NCBI GenBank assembly: GCA_903882935.1
Contig: CAIRZB010000024.1
Span: forward strand, 1-64,000
Direction: 5' to 3'
Length of the DNA stretch: 64,000 nt
From: an uncultured Parafilimonas sp.
GTDB lineage: Bacteria > Bacteroidota > Bacteroidia > Chitinophagales > Chitinophagaceae
In this document: piece after piece, positions 35,237 to 44,082 of the stretch
Layout: each line of letters begins with the position of its first letter
How positions within the stretch are numbered: position 1 is the stretch's first letter
Translations under genes and position numbers: made by a program
Notes under the pieces: generated by a model
The model's database searches: none
The model's input: only the letters and a program-made list of their open reading frames with translations
Told to the model about the DNA's origin: nothing

Positions 35237-36670
35237 ATGCTTTTTAATTCGATGGAATTTTTAATTTTTTACCCTATCGTAACCCTTGGCTATTTTCTGT
35301 TGGCGCAAAAATACAGATGGTTTTGGCTGTTGGCCGCGAGCTGCTACTTTTACATGTTTTTTAAACCAATTTACATTTTAATACTGGGCGTAACCATCGT
35401 TATTGACTATTTTGTTGGTGTAAACTTGGTAAAATTTAAGGGTAAAAAACGAAAATGGCTTTTGGTAGCCAGCATTATTGCAAACGTTGGCATACTGGCG
35501 GTGTTTAAATATTACAATTTTTTTGTGGGCAATGTAAATGCCCTTTTTGCCACTGCCGGTATGGGCGCAAGGTTAGGCTACCTTAATATTTTGCTGCCCA
35601 TCGGGCTCTCTTTCCACACATTTCAGGCAATGAGCTACACGATAGAAGTGTACCGGGGTAACCAACAACCCGAGAAACATTTTGGCATATATGCTTTGTA
35701 TGTGATGTTTTACCCCCAACTGGTGGCCGGCCCTATTGAGCGGCCGCAGAGTATGCTGCACCAGTTTAAAGAGAAAAAAACCTTTAACCAGGCAGATGTT
35801 AGCTATGGCCTTAAACTTATGTTGTGGGGCTTGTTTAAAAAAATAGTGGTTGCCGACAGGTTGGCGGTTTATGTGGGCAGCGCATACGACAACTATATTA
35901 ACCAAACAGGTAGCACCTTAATAGTGGCTACTTTTTTTTTCGCGATACAGATTTACTGTGATTTTTCCGGATACTCAGATATTGCACGGGGTGCCGCTAA
36001 AACCATGGGTTTTGACCTTATGATAAACTTTAGGCGGCCTTATTTGGCAGCAAACATTACTGATTTTTGGCGGCGGTGGCACATATCCCTTTCGAGCTGG
36101 TTTAAGGACTATGTGTATTTCCCCCTCGGTGGCAACAAGGTGCGGCTGGTACAATGGTGTAGGAATATTTTAATTGTTTTTTTGCTGAGTGGCATTTGGC
36201 ACGGTGCCAACTGGACTTTTGTTATATGGGGCTTAATACACGGTTTGGTTACCATAGCACACAAGCTGGTTGAAAAATTTGATGAAAAACCAGGCAACGT
36301 ATTTGTAAAAAAGTTGCTGTTGTTGTTTAGTTGGAAGCCCCTTGCCGTAGTAATAAATTTTGCCATTGTAACTTTTGCGTGGGTGTTTTTTAGGGCAGCC
36401 AATGTTGAGCAGGCTTTTGGCATAGTAGGCAAAATGTTGCTGCATGCCAATGCACCTATTTTTGGCAAAACCGGTGCTTGGATGCTGTTGGCCTGCGCAG
36501 GCATAGCGATTGTTTTGGGTGCTGATATGGCGGAGGAGTATAGGCTTAAGCTGGCACTTTTGCACCATAGCAATACTGCGGTACGGATGGCATCGGTGTT
36601 AATGCTGTGCTTGGGCATTTTGTTGTTTGGCATTTTTCGCAATTCATCATTCATTTATTTCCAGTTTTAA
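35237..36670 (+). CDS. MBOAT-family O-acyltransferase (AlgI/DltB-like)
   Basis: 477 residues with about eleven membrane helices. The start MLFNSMEFLIFYPIVTLGYF is the family's usual opening. Conserved pieces: LLPIGLSFHTFQAMSYTIEVYRG, FYPQLVAGPIERPQ, CDFSGYSDIARGAAKTMGF, NFRRPYLAANITDFWRRWHISLSSWFKDYVYFPLGG and the catalytic His in LSGIWHGANWTFVIWG. It transfers acyl (often acetyl) groups from the cytoplasm to extracytoplasmic polysaccharide or lipid acceptors. The SGNH-like gene that follows overlaps by one base, as is typical for AlgI/AlgJ-X-like pairs. The polysaccharide acceptor is unknown. Confidence 0.92.
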   Translation: MLFNSMEFLIFYPIVTLGYFLLAQKYRWFWLLAASCYFYMFFKPIYILILGVTIVIDYFVGVNLVKFKGKKRKWLLVASIIANVGILAVFKYYNFFVGNVNALFATAGMGARLGYLNILLPIGLSFHTFQAMSYTIEVYRGNQQPEKHFGIYALYVMFYPQLVAGPIERPQSMLHQFKEKKTFNQADVSYGLKLMLWGLFKKIVVADRLAVYVGSAYDNYINQTGSTLIVATFFFAIQIYCDFSGYSDIARGAAKTMGFDLMINFRRPYLAANITDFWRRWHISLSSWFKDYVYFPLGGNKVRLVQWCRNILIVFLLSGIWHGANWTFVIWGLIHGLVTIAHKLVEKFDEKPGNVFVKKLLLLFSWKPLAVVINFAIVTFAWVFFRAANVEQAFGIVGKMLLHANAPIFGKTGAWMLLACAGIAIVLGADMAEEYRLKLALLHHSNTAVRMASVLMLCLGILLFGIFRNSSFIYFQF

Positions 36671-37566
36671 TGAAACTAACATTCATTTGGCGCGTTGTTT
36701 TTCTGGTTGCCGGCTTAATACTTGCCGACCGCATGGTTGGCTGGGTAATGCACAGTGCCATACAAAGGCAGCGCAATGGGGTTTATTACGAATTTAAATA
36801 CAAGGTTACCCAAGCCAAAGCTGCCATAGTTGTTTTGGGTTCGTCCAGGGCCAACCACCATTACAACGTAAACCTTATTGAAGAAGCCACCCATGAAAAA
36901 GCCATGAACTATGGGCAGGATGGAACAAGTGTTTTTACCCATTATATTTTGCTAAAAACGCTTTTGCACTGGCACAAACCCAAATTGGTGGTGCTGGATA
37001 TAAAACCAGGTGATTTTGGTGGCACCCAGAATTTTAATGAAGTAGCCCCTTTGTACCCAATAATTGACGAGGTTGCCATGGATGGCGATGACCTTAACAT
37101 GGTTTCGCCATTTGAGAAAATAAAGCTGTACAGCCAATGTTACCGATATAACAACCAAGTGTTGGAAATATTGGGTAGCACCCGCGGCAAACCAGCTGAT
37201 ACTTCAGCCATTACGGGGTACTCGGCTTTACCGGTGAAAAGTGTGGTGCTGGATAACCTTACGATAAACGATAGTAGTTTTAACAGCAGTATTTACAAGT
37301 ATTTTAAGCAGATTATACTGTTGTGCAAGCAGGCTAACATTAGGCTAATTGTGTGTACCTCCCCATGTTACCGCCCTGTGGTATTTGACCGTACCATTGC
37401 AGTAGTGGAAACGGAATGCAAAATAAGCGGGGTTGAGTATATTAACTATCTTAATAACACGCTGCTGCCTTTTGACGCAGGCATGTTTAAGGACGAAATG
37501 CACCTTAATACAAAAGGTGCCGATGCATTTACCCAAGACTTTATAAAGCGGCTGCCCCCTTTTTAA
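36670..37566 (+). CDS. Membrane-anchored SGNH/GDSL-like protein, partner of the MBOAT acyltransferase
   Basis: 298 residues. N-terminal membrane anchor (LTFIWRVVFLVAGLILADRM), then an SGNH-type fold: block I VVLGSSRANHHYN with the candidate nucleophile Ser in G-S-S-R, a central LVVLDIKPGDFGG segment and the C-terminal D-x-x-H in FKDEMHLNTKGADAF. The start codon ATG overlaps the stop of the MBOAT gene (TAATG), indicating translational coupling. By analogy with AlgJ/AlgX/DltD, it probably finishes acyl transfer onto a periplasmic acceptor (inference). Its last four bases overlap the convergent LUD gene. Confidence 0.85.
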   Translation: MKLTFIWRVVFLVAGLILADRMVGWVMHSAIQRQRNGVYYEFKYKVTQAKAAIVVLGSSRANHHYNVNLIEEATHEKAMNYGQDGTSVFTHYILLKTLLHWHKPKLVVLDIKPGDFGGTQNFNEVAPLYPIIDEVAMDGDDLNMVSPFEKIKLYSQCYRYNNQVLEILGSTRGKPADTSAITGYSALPVKSVVLDNLTINDSSFNSSIYKYFKQIILLCKQANIRLIVCTSPCYRPVVFDRTIAVVETECKISGVEYINYLNNTLLPFDAGMFKDEMHLNTKGADAFTQDFIKRLPPF

Positions 37567-38216
37567 TAAACGTTGGTTGGTTTTATGCCCTCTACTAAAA
37601 AGCAAAACACCTCTTTAGGGCCATGTACACCCACTACCAGGGTTTTTTCAATATCCGCCGTGCGGCTTGGTCCGGTGGCAAATGTTATTAGCGAGGGTAT
37701 TTTGGTATGCTGTTCAATTATGCCGCCCAACGCATCTTTTATATCTGTTACAAGTTGGCTGGTATAGGCAATGCAAATGTGCACGGGTGCGTAAACGCTG
37801 GCTGTTCTGCCGCTTTGTTGAGCGGTGCTCATCACAATGCTACCGGTTCTGCCCACTAAAAACTCACAGCCCGTAATGGCCGCATCGCAGGTGGCAAGGG
37901 TTTCGTAATACTGTAGGTTCAGCCCAGCTTGGGCCATAAAATCTATCAATTGGTTCTCCCGGCAATAAATATTGGCCCATTTGCGCTCTGTAAACAATTG
38001 CTGCAATTGCCCCGCAAGTTCGCTGGCACTGCCGCAGTACGAAAACCTGCCCTGTAATCCCGTAAAATGTTCCGCAAACGTAACATCATTGTCGGGTGCC
38101 GGTTCTTTAAAAACACTGTTAGCGGCATCTATTTGGGGAAAAGGAACAGGCACTGCATGGTGCAGTGCCTGTTTTATTTTGCCGAGTATATTTTTTTTTG
38201 CGTTTGATGAATTCAC
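37563..38216 (-). CDS. LUD-domain protein (LutC/YkgG type)
   Basis: 217 residues. The LUD domain includes RFSYCGSASELAGQL, AAITGCEFLVGRTGSIVMSTAQQSGR, PVHICIAYTSQLV and LITFATGPSRTADIEKTLVVGVHGPKEV, the characteristic GPSRT.DIE..LV.G.HGP block. LutC proteins take part in lactate oxidation complexes, but LutA and LutB are not here, and this solitary type next to ftsH and rsfS is a conserved Bacteroidota arrangement with no proven role. The start is GTG at 38216, 13 bp after the ftsH stop; no ATG is available. Confidence 0.9.
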   Translation of the reverse strand: MNSSNAKKNILGKIKQALHHAVPVPFPQIDAANSVFKEPAPDNDVTFAEHFTGLQGRFSYCGSASELAGQLQQLFTERKWANIYCRENQLIDFMAQAGLNLQYYETLATCDAAITGCEFLVGRTGSIVMSTAQQSGRTASVYAPVHICIAYTSQLVTDIKDALGGIIEQHTKIPSLITFATGPSRTADIEKTLVVGVHGPKEVFCFLVEGIKPTNVY

Positions 38217-38229
38217 CGTGCAAAATGTT

Positions 38230-40329
38230 TTAAGCTGAAAAAAGCGATTTTATCGGGTTGTTAATAATGCCCGGCACAGTTTCTTCGTTTTGTACAAGGC
38301 CAGTTTCTGCATGCTTATGGTCAGCAGGGGGTGCCTCTGTTACATCAAGCAGTTTCTTCTCCTCGTAAGGGCGTTTGCCAATCAACGTTTCTACATCGCT
38401 TTGAAAAAGCACTTCTTTGGTAAGCAGTTCTTTTGCCAATTTTTCTACATCGCCCTTCTTTTCGGTAAGCAGGTTTTTGGTACGCACGTAGGCTTCGTCA
38501 ATTAACTTCCTCACCTCTTCGTCAATAATTTTGCCGGTTTCTTCGCTAAAAGGCTTGGTAAATGTATTTTCCTGTGTGGGGTCGTAAAAGCTAACATTGC
38601 CAATTTTGTCGTTCATGCCATACACCGTAACCATGGAGTATGCCATCCTGGTTATTTGCTGAAGGTCGTTGGAGGCGCCTGTTGAAATTTTATGGAAGAA
38701 AATTTCTTCAGCAGCCCTTCCGCCTAAGGTCATGCAAATCTGGTCCATCAATTGGTCGGTATTGTACAGGTACTGCTCTTTTGGCGTGTATTGTGCGTAA
38801 CCTAGCGCAGCGGTACCCCTTGGTACGATGGTTACTTTTAACAGCGGGTAAGCATGCTCCAAATACCAGCCGCAAATGGCATGGCCTGCTTCGTGGTAGG
38901 CAATTATCTCCTTTTCTTCCGGCAGTATTATTTTGTTTTTCTTTTCCAACCCGCCTATCACACGGTCAATCGCATCTTGAAAATCACTCATATCCACAGC
39001 ATCCTTGCCTTTGCGGGCCGCAATAAGCGCTGCTTCGTTACAAACATTGGCTATGTCGGCACCAGCAAAGCCAGGTGTTTGCTCTGCCAGTTTGTGTATA
39101 TCCAGCGTTTGAGAAATTTTTATAGGCTTCAAATGCACTTTAAATATTGCCTCACGGCCCTTAACATCGGGCTTGTCAATAGATATCTGCCTGTCAAAAC
39201 GACCTGGGCGTAACAACGCAGGGTCTAACACATCGGGCCTGTTGGTGGCGGCAAGTATAATAATGCCTGCGTCACCTGCAAAGCCGTCCATTTCAACCAG
39301 CAATTGGTTAAGGGTGTTTTCCCGTTCGTCGTTACTCATTATGGCATTGCGTCCACGGGCACGGCCAATGGCATCAATTTCATCTATAAATATTATGCAT
39401 GGGGCTTTTTCCCTGGCTTGTTTAAACAAGTCACGCACACGGCTTGCGCCCACACCCACAAACAATTCAACAAAATCCGATCCGCTCATGCTAAAAAATG
39501 GCACTTGTGCTTCACCTGCCACTGCTTTGGCCAAAAGGGTTTTACCGGTACCGGGGGGGCCTATTAAAAGGGCACCCTTGGGTATTTTACCGCCAAGCAG
39601 TGTGTATTTTTTGGGGTTCTTTAAAAAGTCCACAATTTCCATTACCTCTACCTTGGCTTCATCCAGCCCAGCCACGTCGGCAAAGTTTATGTTAACCTTA
39701 GTGCCTTTTTCAAACAACTGCGCTTTGCTTTTGCCAATGTTAAATATGCCACCTGGCCCGCCACCGCCTGCAGGGCCGCCCATTTTGCGCATAAATAAAA
39801 ATATAAGTGCTACCAACATTAACACGGTAACCAACATTTGCGATGCTGGGCCCAGCCATTCGCCTTCGGTAGTTACGTTAATCTCAGGCTTTTTGCTTTC
39901 GGGTATGTTGTTGTCTTTGCAAAACTTGTCAAAGCGGTCCTGCCATGTTTTTGCTTCTGTAACCTTAAACTCAAACAAAGGCACATTCGGGTCGGGCTGT
40001 GGTGCCTGAATGCTTTTTGGCATTTTGCTGGTGTATTCCGGTTTTTTCAGGCTGTCGGCATAAATGTACACCTTTACAATTTCCGTGTTCTTAATCAAAT
40101 CCAGTTTTGAAACGTCCCCGGGTAAAAGCATTTTTTGAAAAAACTCCTGTTCGGTAAGTTTTGCCGAATCTGTGCTTGGTTTTGCAAAATATTGGTAGCC
40201 TATCAGTGCCGCTGCAATTAGTGCATATACCCAATAAATACTAAAACGGGGGGCTTTGTTGCGTAAATTCTTGTCATCACCACCTTTATCTGTAAGGTTG
40301 GGTTTAATATTTTTATCGTCCTGTGCCAT
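38230..40329 (-). CDS. ftsH: ATP-dependent zinc metalloprotease FtsH
   Basis: Membrane-bound AAA+ protease that degrades misassembled membrane proteins and some regulators. 699 residues: basic N-terminus, helix 1 ([18 protein letters not shown], about 31-48), a periplasmic domain larger than in E. coli (about 50-160), helix 2 ([17 protein letters not shown]), AAA+ module with Walker A GPPGTGKT (258-264), Walker B IIFIDEID and second region of homology [18 protein letters not shown], then the zinc motif HEAGH (479-483). Upstream is rsfS, downstream the LUD gene, all minus strand. Confidence 0.97.
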   Translation of the reverse strand: MAQDDKNIKPNLTDKGGDDKNLRNKAPRFSIYWVYALIAAALIGYQYFAKPSTDSAKLTEQEFFQKMLLPGDVSKLDLIKNTEIVKVYIYADSLKKPEYTSKMPKSIQAPQPDPNVPLFEFKVTEAKTWQDRFDKFCKDNNIPESKKPEINVTTEGEWLGPASQMLVTVLMLVALIFLFMRKMGGPAGGGGPGGIFNIGKSKAQLFEKGTKVNINFADVAGLDEAKVEVMEIVDFLKNPKKYTLLGGKIPKGALLIGPPGTGKTLLAKAVAGEAQVPFFSMSGSDFVELFVGVGASRVRDLFKQAREKAPCIIFIDEIDAIGRARGRNAIMSNDERENTLNQLLVEMDGFAGDAGIIILAATNRPDVLDPALLRPGRFDRQISIDKPDVKGREAIFKVHLKPIKISQTLDIHKLAEQTPGFAGADIANVCNEAALIAARKGKDAVDMSDFQDAIDRVIGGLEKKNKIILPEEKEIIAYHEAGHAICGWYLEHAYPLLKVTIVPRGTAALGYAQYTPKEQYLYNTDQLMDQICMTLGGRAAEEIFFHKISTGASNDLQQITRMAYSMVTVYGMNDKIGNVSFYDPTQENTFTKPFSEETGKIIDEEVRKLIDEAYVRTKNLLTEKKGDVEKLAKELLTKEVLFQSDVETLIGKRPYEEKKLLDVTEAPPADHKHAETGLVQNEETVPGIINNPIKSLFSA

Positions 40330-40399
40330 ACGTGCTTACTTCACAAATTGATTAATAGTTATTATCCAAAAAAGTTCGAAAAAAGTCCTAGTTATTTTG

Positions 40400-40804
40400 C
40401 TAATTCTCAAATTCCTCCAGTTCTGCGTCGCTCCACATCTCCTCCAGTTTGTAAAACTTTCGTGTTTCAGCATGCATAATGTGCACTACGATATTTACAT
40501 AGTCAATTAGTATCCATTGTCTTGCCTGGTGCCCTTCGTGTTTATAGGGGGTTTCGCCACACTCGTTTTTTACGGTGTATTCCACTGAGTCGCTGATGGC
40601 TTTTACCTGGGTGGTACTGGTTGCATCACAAATAACAAAAAAGTCTGATACGGCTTCTGGTATTTTGCGAAGGTCGAGCGCGACGATATTTTCGCCCTTT
40701 TTCTCACGGATAGCCTTGATGATTGCTTTAAAAATTTTTGAATTGCGGTTAAGCTTTGCCACGCTTGATTTTTTGCGTTCGGCTAAAACAGTTAATGGTG
40801 CCAA
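40400..40804 (-). CDS. rsfS: Ribosome silencing factor RsfS (TTG start)
   Basis: Binds ribosomal protein L14 (uL14) and blocks subunit joining when nutrients are short. Family motifs: AIREKKGENIVALDLRKIPEAVSDFFVICDATSTTQVKAISDSV, then GETPYKHEGHQARQWILIDYVNIVVHIM and REFY-type end (TRKFYKLEEMWSDA). No ATG exists before the domain; an in-frame stop lies at 40835-40837, and TTG at 40804 is the only usual start codon, giving 134 residues. Located 70 bp upstream of ftsH on the same strand. Confidence 0.93.
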   Translation of the reverse strand: MAPLTVLAERKKSSVAKLNRNSKIFKAIIKAIREKKGENIVALDLRKIPEAVSDFFVICDATSTTQVKAISDSVEYTVKNECGETPYKHEGHQARQWILIDYVNIVVHIMHAETRKFYKLEEMWSDAELEEFEN

Positions 40805-40850
40805 TAATGAATGAGATTTATAGTGAAATAATATTTATTATAATTTAATC

Positions 40851-40858
40851 TAATTTCG
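40851..40858 (+). promoter_or_regulatory. Candidate -7 box for birA
   Basis: TAATTTCG (one mismatch to TAnnTTTG), about 20 bp before the TTG start of birA, in a very AT-rich 73-bp divergent gap. Confidence 0.35.
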
Positions 40859-40877
40859 ACCAAAAATAGTAATTCTT

Positions 40878-41633
40878 TTGTCTACAAACAGTATTATTCA
40901 TACCGGCTTGTTACCTTTTATAGAATTGATTACGGTTGACAGTACCAACAACTATGCCATGGCAGCGGTACAAAATGGGGGAATTGAGCATGGTACTGCT
41001 TGGTTTGCCTATAACCAAACAGCGGGTAAAGGGCAGCGCGGTAAGATATGGAATGCCCAGCCGGGCCAAAACATAACCTTGTCAGTTGCTTTAAATACCA
41101 GTGCGTTACCAGTTTCCGCACAGTTTTATTTAATTGCCGCCGTGGCGGTGGCTGCGCATGGTTTTTTTAGTGAATATGCCGGTAGTGAAACAAGTGTTAA
41201 ATGGGTAAATGATGTTTTTTGGAATGACAGAAAGGCAGGTGGCATATTGATAGAGAACGTTTTAAGAGGAAATAATTGGCAGTGGGCAGTGGCTGGCATT
41301 GGCATAAATATTAACCAAACTGCGTTTTTGGGGGCGGCGGCCAATGCGGTATCGCTTAAGCAAATTACCGGCAAAACGTTTGATGTTTTAGCCTTGGCAA
41401 AGCAGTTGCGGGGGCATGTTGTAAAGCGGTTTGCCATGTTGTTAGAGGATAAGGACGCCGTGCTAGCCGCGTATAACAATGTTTTATACAAAAAGAACAT
41501 GCCTGCCAAACTGCGCAAAAACAATATTGTATTTAACGCTACTGTAAAGGAGGCTTTGCCTGATGGGCGCCTGCGTGTTGAAGATGCATCCTGGGATTAC
41601 TTCGGGTTTGGGGAGGTGGAGTGGGTGTTTTAG
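40878..41633 (+). CDS. birA: Biotin--[acetyl-CoA-carboxylase] ligase, single-domain (TTG start)
   Basis: Activates biotin with ATP and attaches it to the carboxylase carrier lysine. 251 residues without a DNA-binding domain, so it is enzyme only. Motifs: FIELITVDSTNNYAM (N-terminal strand), TAGKGQRGKIWNAQPGQNI (the G-R-G-x-x-G-R-x-W biotinyl-AMP loop, here with K in place of the second R), SVKWVNDVFWNDRKAGGILIEN and AVAGIGININQ. A small C-terminal SH3-like domain ends at FGFGEVEWVF. No ATG occurs before the conserved N-terminus; TTG at 40878 is the best start. Confidence 0.92.
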   Translation: MSTNSIIHTGLLPFIELITVDSTNNYAMAAVQNGGIEHGTAWFAYNQTAGKGQRGKIWNAQPGQNITLSVALNTSALPVSAQFYLIAAVAVAAHGFFSEYAGSETSVKWVNDVFWNDRKAGGILIENVLRGNNWQWAVAGIGININQTAFLGAAANAVSLKQITGKTFDVLALAKQLRGHVVKRFAMLLEDKDAVLAAYNNVLYKKNMPAKLRKNNIVFNATVKEALPDGRLRVEDASWDYFGFGEVEWVF

Positions 41634-41665
41634 CACCGCATGGCTTAATACACGTGCCCCCTCAC

Positions 41666-41705
41666 CTCTTAACCCCCTCTCCACAGGTGGAGAGGGGGTT
41701 AAGAG
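41666..41705. terminator. Perfect 19-bp-arm palindrome after birA
   Basis: Arms 41666-41684 and 41687-41705 are exact reverse complements (CTCTTAACCCCCTCTCCAC and its complement) with a 2-nt centre. It lies 32 bp after the birA stop and is the first member of the repeat family that fills the gap to the peroxiredoxin gene. It can terminate transcription from either side but lacks a T-run, so it may be a repeat first and a terminator second. Confidence 0.6.
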
Positions 41706-42277
41706 TCTCATAAGCAGGACATGGGAAACTGCTTTTTTATTGACGTTGCTTTAGTACAGTTTTTACCTATTCTACTACTTTTTCTTCGCATCCCCGTCTC
41801 CACCTGTTGAGAGGGGGCGTAGTCGCATTAGCAGGAGATGGGAAATTGCTTTTTTTATTGACGTTGCTTTAGTGCAGTTTTTACCTGTTCTACTATTTTT
41901 TCTTCGCATCCCCGTCTCCACCTGTTGAGAGGGGGCGTAGTAGCATAAGCAGGAGATGGGAAACTGCTTTTTTATTGACGTTGCTTTAGTACAGTTTTTA
42001 CTCGTTCTCCTACGTTTTCCTCGCATCCCCCCCTCTCCACCTGTGGAGAGGGGGGGAGGGCAATAGCTTTATTTGCCGAAGTTGCCTCACTAAAGTTTTT
42101 TACTCGTTCTCCTACGTTTTCCTCGCATCCCCCCTCTCCACCTGTGGAGAGGGGTTGGGGGTGAGGGCACTGGCTTTTATTTACCGAAGTTGCCTCACTA
42201 AAGTTTTTTACTCGTTCTCCTACTTTTTCTTCGCATCCCCCTTCTCCACCCGTGGGGAGGGGTTGGGGGTGAGGGCC
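41706..42277. repeat. Tandem array of five ~102-117-bp units, each with a C/G-rich hairpin
   Basis: The phrase TCGCATCCCC recurs at about 41787, 41904, 42021, 42123 and 42231, spacings of 117, 117, 102 and 108 bp. Each unit has an AT-rich half (TTGACGTTGCTTTAGTACAG or the diverged TTGCCTCACTAAAGTTTTTT) and a hairpin half (CTCTCCACCTGTGGAGAG or CTCCACCTGTTGAGAG). The first two intervals are nearly identical, the last two form a second subtype. The last unit supplies the 3' end of the peroxiredoxin gene. An 83-codon minus frame in the array is only the repeat read through. Confidence 0.85.
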
Positions 42278-42747
42278 GCCTCCACAATTTCCTCGGCGTG
42301 GGCTTTGGTTTTCGGCTTTTTAAAAATGGCCTTTATTTTTCCTTTCTCATCAATTAAAAAGGTGGTGCGGTACACGCCCATATAGTGGTTGCCGAACATT
42401 TGCTTCTCCCCCCAAACACCATATTGGTTAACAATGGTATGTTTGGTATCGGTTAATAGCGTAAAGGTCAACTGGTGTTTGGTTTCAAATTTTTTATGGC
42501 TGGTTGCATCGTCGGGGCTTACGCCAATTACCTCAATGCCTCGTTGTTTTAATAACAGGTAATTATCTCTCAGGTTACAGGCCTGCACAGTGCAGGTGGG
42601 GGTGCTGTCGGCAGGGTAAAAATACAAGGCCACTTTTTTGCCTTTAAAATCTGCCAAAGAAACCTTGCTGCCATTTTGGTCAGTACCCTTAAAAACAGGG
42701 GCTTTGTCGCCAACATTTAATGTTATCATTTCGTTGTTTTTAGCCAT
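42220..42747 (-). CDS. bcp: Peroxiredoxin, BCP/PrxQ type, with repeat-derived C-terminal tail
   Basis: Thioredoxin-dependent thiol peroxidase. Motifs: LNVGDKAPVFKGTDQNG, VALYFYPADSTPTCTVQACNLRD with peroxidatic Cys52 and resolving Cys57 (C-x4-C, BCP type), EVIGVSPDDATSHKKFETKH and RTTFLIDEKGKIKAIF. The normal domain ends near residue 158 (AHAEEIVEAAL). The last 17 residues (TPNPSPRVEKGDAKKK) and the stop codon lie in the tandem repeat array. The TPNPSP tail is the typical translation of such repeats. ATG at 42729 (MITLNVGDK) is an equally good start. The catalytic part is intact. Confidence 0.93.
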   Translation of the reverse strand: MAKNNEMITLNVGDKAPVFKGTDQNGSKVSLADFKGKKVALYFYPADSTPTCTVQACNLRDNYLLLKQRGIEVIGVSPDDATSHKKFETKHQLTFTLLTDTKHTIVNQYGVWGEKQMFGNHYMGVYRTTFLIDEKGKIKAIFKKPKTKAHAEEIVEAALTPNPSPRVEKGDAKKK

Positions 42748-42905
42748 TTGTGTCGGTCTTAAATAACAATTTTAGCGCATTTTTGTTGCCGGTAAAAATA
42801 TAAAAGGGTGGCTGTACAATTGCAGAACAGCCAATTGGCATAAAATAATTTTTACGCACAAGAAAATTCTTCTTTTTTCGTTTTAAGAGCATTATTTTGC
42901 ACATC

Positions 42906-43769
42906 ATGTTGAAAAGAACTGCACTAGTTTGTTTTTTATTGGCCTTTTACATGGGCGCTATTGCCCAGTTTGAGGGCGATTACGCCAGTTATAAGCAAGA
43001 AGGGGAGTTTGGCATTGGTGTTGGCCTTAACCATTATTTTGGCGATTTAGACCCCACCGTTGCCCTTAACCACCCCAAGTTTACTGCCGGCGTGTATTTT
43101 TTAAAGCAGTTTAATAATTACATGGGTATTAAAGTGGCGGGTAATTATGCCTTTTTGGCCTATGCTGATAAGTACAGCAGCAATGATGCGCAGCTAACCC
43201 GCAACTTGAGTTTTAATACGGATATATATGAGTTTTCAGTTAGCGGGGTGTTTAACTTTTTTAAATACATACCCGGCACGCAAGACCATAATTTTACCCC
43301 CTATGTATCGTTAGGCCTAGGCGTGTTTTCCTACGACCCCTATGCCTATTTAAAGGGGCAGAAAGTTTACCTAAGGGCGTGGGGTACTGAAGGACAGGGT
43401 GTAATACCTGGCAAAAAAACCTATGGCTCCATGGCCATGTGCTTTCCGTTGGCTGTGGGCGTTAAATACAGCATCAGCCCAAAAGTGAACCTTTTTGCTG
43501 AACTAGGTTACCGATTCACAACCACTGATTATATTGATGACGTGAGTACGACCTACGCTGGTGCGGCAGCTTTTCCACCCCAACCAAACGGTCAGCCTAC
43601 AATCGGTTATCAATTACAGGATAGAAGTGGCGAAGTGGTTTCCGTACCAATTGGTATCGCAGGCCGCCAAAGAGGCAACAGCACACAAACGGATGCCTAT
43701 GTGCTTTTTCATGTGGGTCTTTCATTCAATATAGCTTCTTATCTGTGTCCTACACCCACCCCCAAATAG
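42906..43769 (+). CDS. DUF6089 family outer-membrane beta-barrel protein
   Basis: 287 residues with signal peptide MLKRTALVCFLLAFYMGAIAQ. The mature part has alternating amphipathic strands ending in aromatic residues, as in small outer-membrane barrels (FGIGVGLNHYFGDLDP, VKYSISPKVNLFAELGYRF, DAYVLFHVGLSFNIASYLCP). The N-terminal E-x-G-x-x-x-G-L-N-H-Y-F-G-D-L motif is the DUF6089 signature. Genes of this family regularly precede uppS and bamA in Bacteroidota, which suggests an envelope-assembly or structural role. The ATG at 42906 is used. Confidence 0.87.
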   Translation: MLKRTALVCFLLAFYMGAIAQFEGDYASYKQEGEFGIGVGLNHYFGDLDPTVALNHPKFTAGVYFLKQFNNYMGIKVAGNYAFLAYADKYSSNDAQLTRNLSFNTDIYEFSVSGVFNFFKYIPGTQDHNFTPYVSLGLGVFSYDPYAYLKGQKVYLRAWGTEGQGVIPGKKTYGSMAMCFPLAVGVKYSISPKVNLFAELGYRFTTTDYIDDVSTTYAGAAAFPPQPNGQPTIGYQLQDRSGEVVSVPIGIAGRQRGNSTQTDAYVLFHVGLSFNIASYLCPTPTPK

Positions 43770-44082
43770 GGTAATTTATGCCTTAGCATTAGGCAAGCAA
43801 ACCTAGTTTGGCAATGTTTTTATTATTGCCCAAAGCATGTGGCCCTTGCCAATTGTACGCGTTAGTTTAAAGCGCAGCCATAATGTAGGGTTATTACCAA
43901 CTGTATTTGTAAATAATTTTCTAGCACTTAATACGCAACAGGCTTTGGTAAACATGCCTGCAAGGTTTTTTTACGAAAAAAATAACCCTTGCAACGGTAC
44001 AATTGTTTAGGGCATGTTAATTTTTGGTGGTCGGCAAGGTCTAATTTACTACCTTCGCCAACTCTAATCTCCCGGGTGAGTT
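43770..44082. other. Intergenic region with candidate promoter of the uppS-bamA cluster
   Basis: 313 bp without a gene. A TACCTTCG box (44050-44057; one mismatch to TAnnTTTG) lies 26 bp before the uppS ATG. No hairpin terminator for the DUF6089 gene was found, so read-through into uppS is possible. Confidence 0.45.

Noticed and set aside
39173-40009. 278-codon frame opposite ftsH
   Set aside because: FtsH motifs cover the whole region on the other strand; the antisense frame has Ser/Pro-rich low-complexity sequence.
41775-42026. 83-codon minus frame in the repeat array
   Set aside because: It has an internal duplication because it is the tandem repeat read through (CTKATSIKK occurs twice).
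41706-42277. CRISPR array
   Set aside because: Units are over 100 bp, the spacers are themselves repeated, and no cas genes are near.
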